From: Anaerovibrio sp. RM50
GTDB lineage: Bacteria > Bacillota > Negativicutes > Selenomonadales > Selenomonadaceae
DNA length: 64,000 bases
Direction: 5' to 3'
Assembly: GCF_000622005.1 (NCBI RefSeq)
Contig: NZ_JHWV01000006.1
Span: 269,326-333,325, forward strand
In this document: positions 60,258 to 64,000 of the stretch, piece after piece
How positions within the stretch are numbered: the first letter of the stretch is position 1
Layout of the letters: each line of letters opens with the position of its first letter
The notes under the pieces: model-generated
What the model was told of the DNA's origin: nothing
What the model saw: only the letters and a program-made list of their open reading frames with translations
Databases searched by the model: none
Translations under genes and position numbers: made by a program

Positions 60258-60288
60258 AAATGGCATATCCTTCGCGGACACGCCATTT
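60258..60288 (-). terminator. Terminator before element D
   Basis: In minus-strand RNA AAAUGGCGUGUCC and GGAUAUGCCAUUU pair over 13 bp with two G-U pairs and a GCGAA loop, followed by TTTTATT. It resembles the 52661-52693 terminator. Confidence 0.8.
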
Positions 60289-60350
60289 TACAGTTTGCGC
60301 ATTCTTTTTAAATCTTTGCGGAATTTATTGGTGGTAACTAGCTCAAGCAT
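60288..60350 (-). pseudogene. Truncated YafQ/RelE-type toxin (20 residues left)
   Basis: An ATG at 60350 overlaps the antitoxin stop and reads MLELVTTNKFRKDLKRMRKL then a stop. That is the usual start of YafQ-family mRNA interferases, whose full length is ~90 residues. The frame ends inside the terminator hairpin, so the rest of the toxin was lost at that junction. Confidence 0.75.
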
Positions 60351-60636
60351 CTTTTTCCTCCGAATCAACATCAGCCATTAATTCAGCAAATGACGAATAA
60401 CGCTTGGCTTGAGTTTTACCACTCATAATATCACGAGCCTCTTGAATAGCTGCTAAGGTCTCTTGATTGTATCTAGGTTGCTTTGGCTGAAACGGAAATC
60501 CTCCTTCCATAATGGAAGCATGGAGAAACACATTGATAGCATCGGTAACAGATATACCAAAATTCGAATAAACTGCTTCAGCCTTGGCTTTAATGTCTGG
60601 CTCAATACGCAGATTAATGTTAGCGGTTTTTGCCAT
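60343..60636 (-). CDS. RelB/DinJ-family antitoxin
   Basis: A 97-residue ribbon-helix-helix antitoxin: MAKTANINLRIEPDIKAKAEAVYSNFGISVTDAINVFL (residues 1-38), then GGFPFQPKQPRYNQETLAAIQEARDI. AGGAGGGATTCTT precedes the ATG. The toxin that overlaps its end is reduced to 20 residues, so this is a second orphan antitoxin of the island. A TATAAT-like -10 lies about 45 bp upstream. Confidence 0.85.
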   Translation of the reverse strand: MAKTANINLRIEPDIKAKAEAVYSNFGISVTDAINVFLHASIMEGGFPFQPKQPRYNQETLAAIQEARDIMSGKTQAKRYSSFAELMADVDSEEKDA

Positions 60637-60739
60637 AAGAATCCCTCCTTTGAATAAATTGTATTATAGAAGTTTAACATTTGCAATACATTATTATATT
60701 GCCACTACCATCCCATAAGTATAAATGCTAATCTAAATG

Positions 60740-62375
60740 TGAGCCACTGAGGGTGCGGACAAAATCCTGGACTTTAAAAAGGAGTTATCTGCACCATGTA
60801 CACCTTAGAGCAAAAACAATTAGCTGTTGATACATACATTAAAATGAGAAGTCTTAGGAAGACAATCCAGTGTCTTGGGTATCCGGGATCTAGGGCTACC
60901 TTGCAGCAGTGGATTGACAACTATTACATGTTTGGTTATGTTATTGACTCAAAACGGAAAAAACCGGAGCCACGGTACTCAGAAGAACAAATCACGAAAG
61001 CTGTGGAATACTGGTTAGCAAATGGTATGAATATAACCAAAACATGTGATGCGTTAGGTTATCCTTGTCGCTCGGTTCTATCAAAATGGCTTGATGAATA
61101 TTTTCCTAATAGAAGTAATAAATCCAAATTAAAGGGTTCCACCCTGAAAAAATATTCGTATAATGATAAGGTAATTGCTTCCATTGAACTCACTTGCAGA
61201 GAAGGAACTGCAGAAAAAATAGTACAAGAATCACAGATAAGCAGAACCTCTCTTTACAAATGGAAAAGACAATTAATTCCACATGGAGAGGGCTTTAAAA
61301 TGATTGATGAAAATGACAGTGAAGCAAAACTAATATCAGAAATAGCAGATTTAAAACAACAAACCGTTTTATTACAAAAACAAGTTCATAGGCTTCAATT
61401 AGAAAAAGACGCATTAGAAAAAGCTACTGAATTAATAAAAAAAGCAAAGGGCATCAATCTACAAAAGTTACCAAACTACGAAAAGGCAATAATCATTGAT
61501 GCCCTGCGAGAAAAATATTGCCTAAAAGAATTACTAAATCTTTTTGAAATATCAAAAAGCAGTTATTTTTACCAGCACAATATAATAAATCAACCTGACA
61601 AATATAAAGATCTCAGAAAAGAAATCGTAACTGTTTTTACTGAATCGGGCGATACATACGGTTACAGAAGGATTCACGCTATGTTAAAGCGTAAATCAAT
61701 TACTTTGTCCGAAAAGGTTATCAGGCGTATCATGAAAGAAGAAAAGCTGATTATTAAGAAGGTAAGAATTCGTAAATATTCTTCATATATGGGTGAGATA
61801 TCTGATGCTGTGCCTAATCTAATAAACCGTGATTTTAAAGCAGTCAGCCCTAATCAAAAATGGCTTACAGACATAACTGAGTTCCAAATACCATCCGGCA
61901 AAGTATATCTATCTCCTATAATAGATTGCTTTGATGGGCTTCCTGTAGCTTGGACTATAGGTACAGCTCCAAATGCTGAATTAGTTAATACCATGTTAGA
62001 TACTGCTATTAAAAATCTACCAGAAGGTGCTCATCCAATAATTCATTCTGATCGCGGAGCGCATTATAGATGGCCAGGCTGGGTTAATCGAATGGAAAAG
62101 GCAGGCCTAAAACGTTCGATGTCAAAAAAAGGATGCTCTCCTGATAATGCTGCATGTGAAGCATTTTTTGGACGACTAAAAAACGAAATGTTTTATAATC
62201 ATTTATGGACGAATATATCTATTGATGAATTTATAGAAATATTAGATACCTATATCAGGTGGTATTCAACAAGTAGAATAAAAATGTCACTCGGAGCCAT
62301 GAGCCCGATGGAGTATAGACGTAGCCTTGGATTAATTGTTTAGTCCAAGAAAATGTCCGCACCCTCAATGGCTCA
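60740..62375 (+). mobile_element. IS3-family-like insertion sequence
   Basis: Terminal inverted repeats of about 36 bp: TGAGCCACTGAGGGTGCGGA... at 60740 and, reversed, TGAGCCATTGAGGGTGCGGA... ending at 62375, with a few mismatches. A 3-bp AAT on each side could be the target duplication (60736-60738, 62376-62378), if the left end is placed one base earlier. It contains one transposase frame (60796-62343) and is therefore probably complete. Confidence 0.88.
60796..62343 (+). CDS. IS3-like transposase (single frame, DDE)
   Basis: A 515-residue transposase. N-terminal helix-turn-helix repeats (residues ~5-45, 65-105, 120-160), a leucine-zipper-like coil (~180-215), an HTH_21-type linker (YGYRRIHAMLKRK, ~288-300) and an rve integrase core with QKWLTDITEF (Asp359), HSDRGAHY (Asp419) and DNAACEAFFGRLKNE (Glu455). 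Most IS3 elements make orfA/orfB by frameshift; here both parts are in one frame. AAGGAG precedes the ATG. Confidence 0.9.
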   Translation: MYTLEQKQLAVDTYIKMRSLRKTIQCLGYPGSRATLQQWIDNYYMFGYVIDSKRKKPEPRYSEEQITKAVEYWLANGMNITKTCDALGYPCRSVLSKWLDEYFPNRSNKSKLKGSTLKKYSYNDKVIASIELTCREGTAEKIVQESQISRTSLYKWKRQLIPHGEGFKMIDENDSEAKLISEIADLKQQTVLLQKQVHRLQLEKDALEKATELIKKAKGINLQKLPNYEKAIIIDALREKYCLKELLNLFEISKSSYFYQHNIINQPDKYKDLRKEIVTVFTESGDTYGYRRIHAMLKRKSITLSEKVIRRIMKEEKLIIKKVRIRKYSSYMGEISDAVPNLINRDFKAVSPNQKWLTDITEFQIPSGKVYLSPIIDCFDGLPVAWTIGTAPNAELVNTMLDTAIKNLPEGAHPIIHSDRGAHYRWPGWVNRMEKAGLKRSMSKKGCSPDNAACEAFFGRLKNEMFYNHLWTNISIDEFIEILDTYIRWYSTSRIKMSLGAMSPMEYRRSLGLIV

Positions 62376-62387
62376 AATTATGATTGA

Positions 62388-62473
62388 CGTTTATACCATA
62401 AGGCTGGTCTTGAAGAAGGGCAAAATCAGATGACCACCATTATAGTCAAGAATATGCTCCGTAAAAATGAGAG
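62388..62473 (+). pseudogene. Rpn-type C-terminal remnant interrupted by IS256-like element
   Basis: Frame reads KAGLEEGQNQMTTIIVKNMLRKNE, the Gly/Glu-rich tail of Rpn proteins, between the two insertion sequences, and breaks off at the IS256-like left end. The 5' part is missing on the other side of the IS3-like element, and its continuation is not seen beyond 63983. Confidence 0.6.
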
Positions 62474-63983
62474 TGTGAAAGTTTTTCTGTAAATAATAAC
62501 AACAGTAACAGTTAAGGTCTTCTATGGTAAAATATAAAATCATAGGAGGCCTTTTCTTATGGCAAAGAAAGCAAAGAAACCCATTCACCATGTTCAGATG
62601 ACAGACGGTAAGCGACAGATCATTCAGCAGCTATTGTCTGAATATGAGATTGAAACCGCGGAAGACATTCAGAATGCTTTGAAAGATTTACTGGGCGGAA
62701 CCATCAAAGAGATGATGGAAGCTGAAATGGACAGCCATCTTGGCTACCAGAAATCTGAGCGTTCAGACAACGAGGATAGTCGTAACGGCTACAAGACTAA
62801 AACAGTCAACAGCAGTTATGGCAGTTTTCAGATTGATGTACCTCAGGACAGACAGTCCACCTTTGAACCACAAGTCGTTAAAAAGCGTCAGAAGGACATT
62901 TCGGATATTGACAAGAAAATTATATCCATGTATGCCAAGGGCATGACCACCAGACAGATTTCGGATACCATCGAGGACATCTATGGCTTCGATGTTTCTG
63001 AAGGCTTTATTTCTGATGTTACGGATAAATTATTGCCTGAAATACAGGACTGGCAAAATAGAGCCTTATCCAGCATATATCCGGTGGTATTTGTTGATGC
63101 AATTCATTACTCTGTAAAGGATAACGGCATCATCCGGAAAATGGCAGCTTACGTAATTCTGGGAATAAATAGAGACGGAATAAAAGAGGTATTGGGCATC
63201 TACATTGGCGAAAATGAGAGTGCCAAGTATTGGCTCAACCTGTTCAATGAACTTAAAAACCGTGGTCTTAGGGATATTTTAATTATCTGTGCCGATGGCC
63301 TGACCGGCATGAAGGAAGCTGTTGTAGCTGCCTTCCCAAAAGCTGAATACCAGCGCTGTATTGTTCATCAGGTGCGCAATACCTTAAAATATGTGGCAGA
63401 TAAAGACCGCAAGGAATTTGCAACTGACTTAAAGAGCATTTACCACGCAGTTACTGAGGAACAGGGCCGCAAAAACCGCGATGCTGTTACCGAAAAGTGG
63501 AAAGAAAAATATCCTAACGCCATGAAGAGCTGGAAGACAAATTGGGATGTAATAACGCCAATTTTCAAGTTTTCGTCGGAGGTTAGGAAGGTTATTTATA
63601 CTACCAACGCTATTGAAAGCCTCAATTCCAGTTACAGGCGCCTTAACCGCCAGCGCAGTGTTTTCCCTGATTCACAGGCCTTGATGAAGGCACTGTATCT
63701 TGCTACTCTGGAAGCCACTAAAAAATGGACTATGCCGATTCGTAATTGGGGCCGTGTATACGGCGAATTAAGCATTATGTACGAAGATCGGCTTGAATAT
63801 TAGGCTATTTCTTGTTACAGCTTTATTAAAATTGAGGCCTGGAGCCAGTCCTCAGTTTGTTGAGTTGTCTAAAATTAAAGCTAAGAAAAATGCTGGAACC
63901 GGTTTCAACCAATTCCAGCAAAATTATGAAATATATAGTTTTTTATTGCCATAGAAGACTCTATTTACAGAGTTTTTTTCACA
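62474..63983 (+). mobile_element. IS256-family insertion sequence
   Basis: Inverted terminal ends TGTGAAAnnnnnTCTGTAAATA at ~62474 and (reversed) ~63983, plus a shared inner GTCTTCTATGG. It carries one transposase gene. The right-hand non-coding part (63804-63983) holds a hairpin TGCTGGAA...TTCCAGCA. An exact target duplication is not seen, so the outer limits are uncertain by a few bases and may be affected by a deletion. Confidence 0.75.
62559..63803 (+). CDS. IS256 family transposase
   Basis: A 414-residue mutator-type transposase. DDE residues are in YPVVFVDAIHYSV (Asp), ILIICADGLTGMKEAV (Asp) and TTNAIESLNSSYRRLNRQR (Glu); the RCIVHQVRNTLKYV segment is characteristic of the family. AGGAGGCC precedes the ATG. 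Full length for the family. Confidence 0.93.
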   Translation: MAKKAKKPIHHVQMTDGKRQIIQQLLSEYEIETAEDIQNALKDLLGGTIKEMMEAEMDSHLGYQKSERSDNEDSRNGYKTKTVNSSYGSFQIDVPQDRQSTFEPQVVKKRQKDISDIDKKIISMYAKGMTTRQISDTIEDIYGFDVSEGFISDVTDKLLPEIQDWQNRALSSIYPVVFVDAIHYSVKDNGIIRKMAAYVILGINRDGIKEVLGIYIGENESAKYWLNLFNELKNRGLRDILIICADGLTGMKEAVVAAFPKAEYQRCIVHQVRNTLKYVADKDRKEFATDLKSIYHAVTEEQGRKNRDAVTEKWKEKYPNAMKSWKTNWDVITPIFKFSSEVRKVIYTTNAIESLNSSYRRLNRQRSVFPDSQALMKALYLATLEATKKWTMPIRNWGRVYGELSIMYEDRLEY

Positions 63984-64000
63984 GGCTCTATTAAGGGAGC

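Noticed and set aside
1..64000. tRNA or rRNA genes, integrase and att sites for the island
   Set aside because: No cloverleaf with GTTC-type loop, rRNA segment, tyrosine/serine integrase or direct-repeat att pair was found on reading; a covariance-model scan would be decisive.

Overview
The window looks like a chromosomal segment of an anaerobic Negativicutes-type Firmicute (Selenomonas/Anaerovibrio-like). The evidence is the gene mix: diderm/endospore-lineage cell-division genes (sepF, divIVA, ylmH, rodZ), a methylmalonyl-CoA decarboxylase typical of succinate/propionate fermenters, several oxygen-sensitive radical SAM and polyferredoxin proteins, and many GGAGG-type ribosome binding sites. 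The genus is an inference. Almost every gene lies on the minus strand, so transcription runs from high to low coordinates.

Region 1 (about 1-48.4 kb) is mostly housekeeping backbone. From high to low coordinate it holds: miaB-mutS-mutL plus an RsmJ-like methyltransferase; a condensin of the MksBEF/Wadjet type (jetA, jetB and, 3.2 kb further on, jetC) with no jetD nuclease gene in the window; ribF, an amidase, rpsO and pnp; a YitT-like membrane/cytidylate-kinase fusion; rodZ-ygiQ-nrdR; the division cluster TIGR03960-pgeF-yggS-sepF-proC-ylmH; then methylmalonyl-CoA decarboxylase, an alanine-type sodium symporter fused to a solute-binding domain, a large hybrid histidine kinase and a DUF4127 protein; divIVA-lspA-rluD-pyrR; a thioredoxin-like/CXXC/polyferredoxin redox operon; a DUF3737 protein; MATE exporter and PatB aminotransferase; and an anti-sigma/anti-anti-sigma pair next to a Cache sensor cut by the window edge.

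Region 2 (about 48.5-64 kb) is an AT-richer accessory island. A minus-strand terminator with no cognate gene lies upstream of the miaB promoter at its edge. The island holds toxin-antitoxin relics, three C-terminal remnants of Rpn/PD-(D/E)XK-type genes, two AAA ATPases that each have iterated DNA repeats upstream, two paralogous 135-residue proteins, DUF4160/DUF2442, and two insertion sequences (IS3-like and IS256-like) at the right end.

The most unusual content is in the island. Four minus-strand transcription units (starts at 52543, 54543, 56070 and 60151) are each preceded, 30-50 bp before the start codon, by the same roughly 60-bp element containing a palindrome of the form TTAAACTnnnAGTTTAA. 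The units encode a Cys-rich 62-residue protein; a three-gene operon of unknown proteins (one membrane-anchored coiled coil); a shrunken PolC-type DNA polymerase that has lost catalytic aspartates; and a degenerate HsdM-like N6-methyltransferase without its catalytic motif. A common switch controlling two pseudo-enzymes and several novel proteins is the best candidate here for an undescribed system. A structured small RNA with its own promoter and terminator lies among them (about 54695-54894), and a collapsed copy sits beside the HsdM-like gene.
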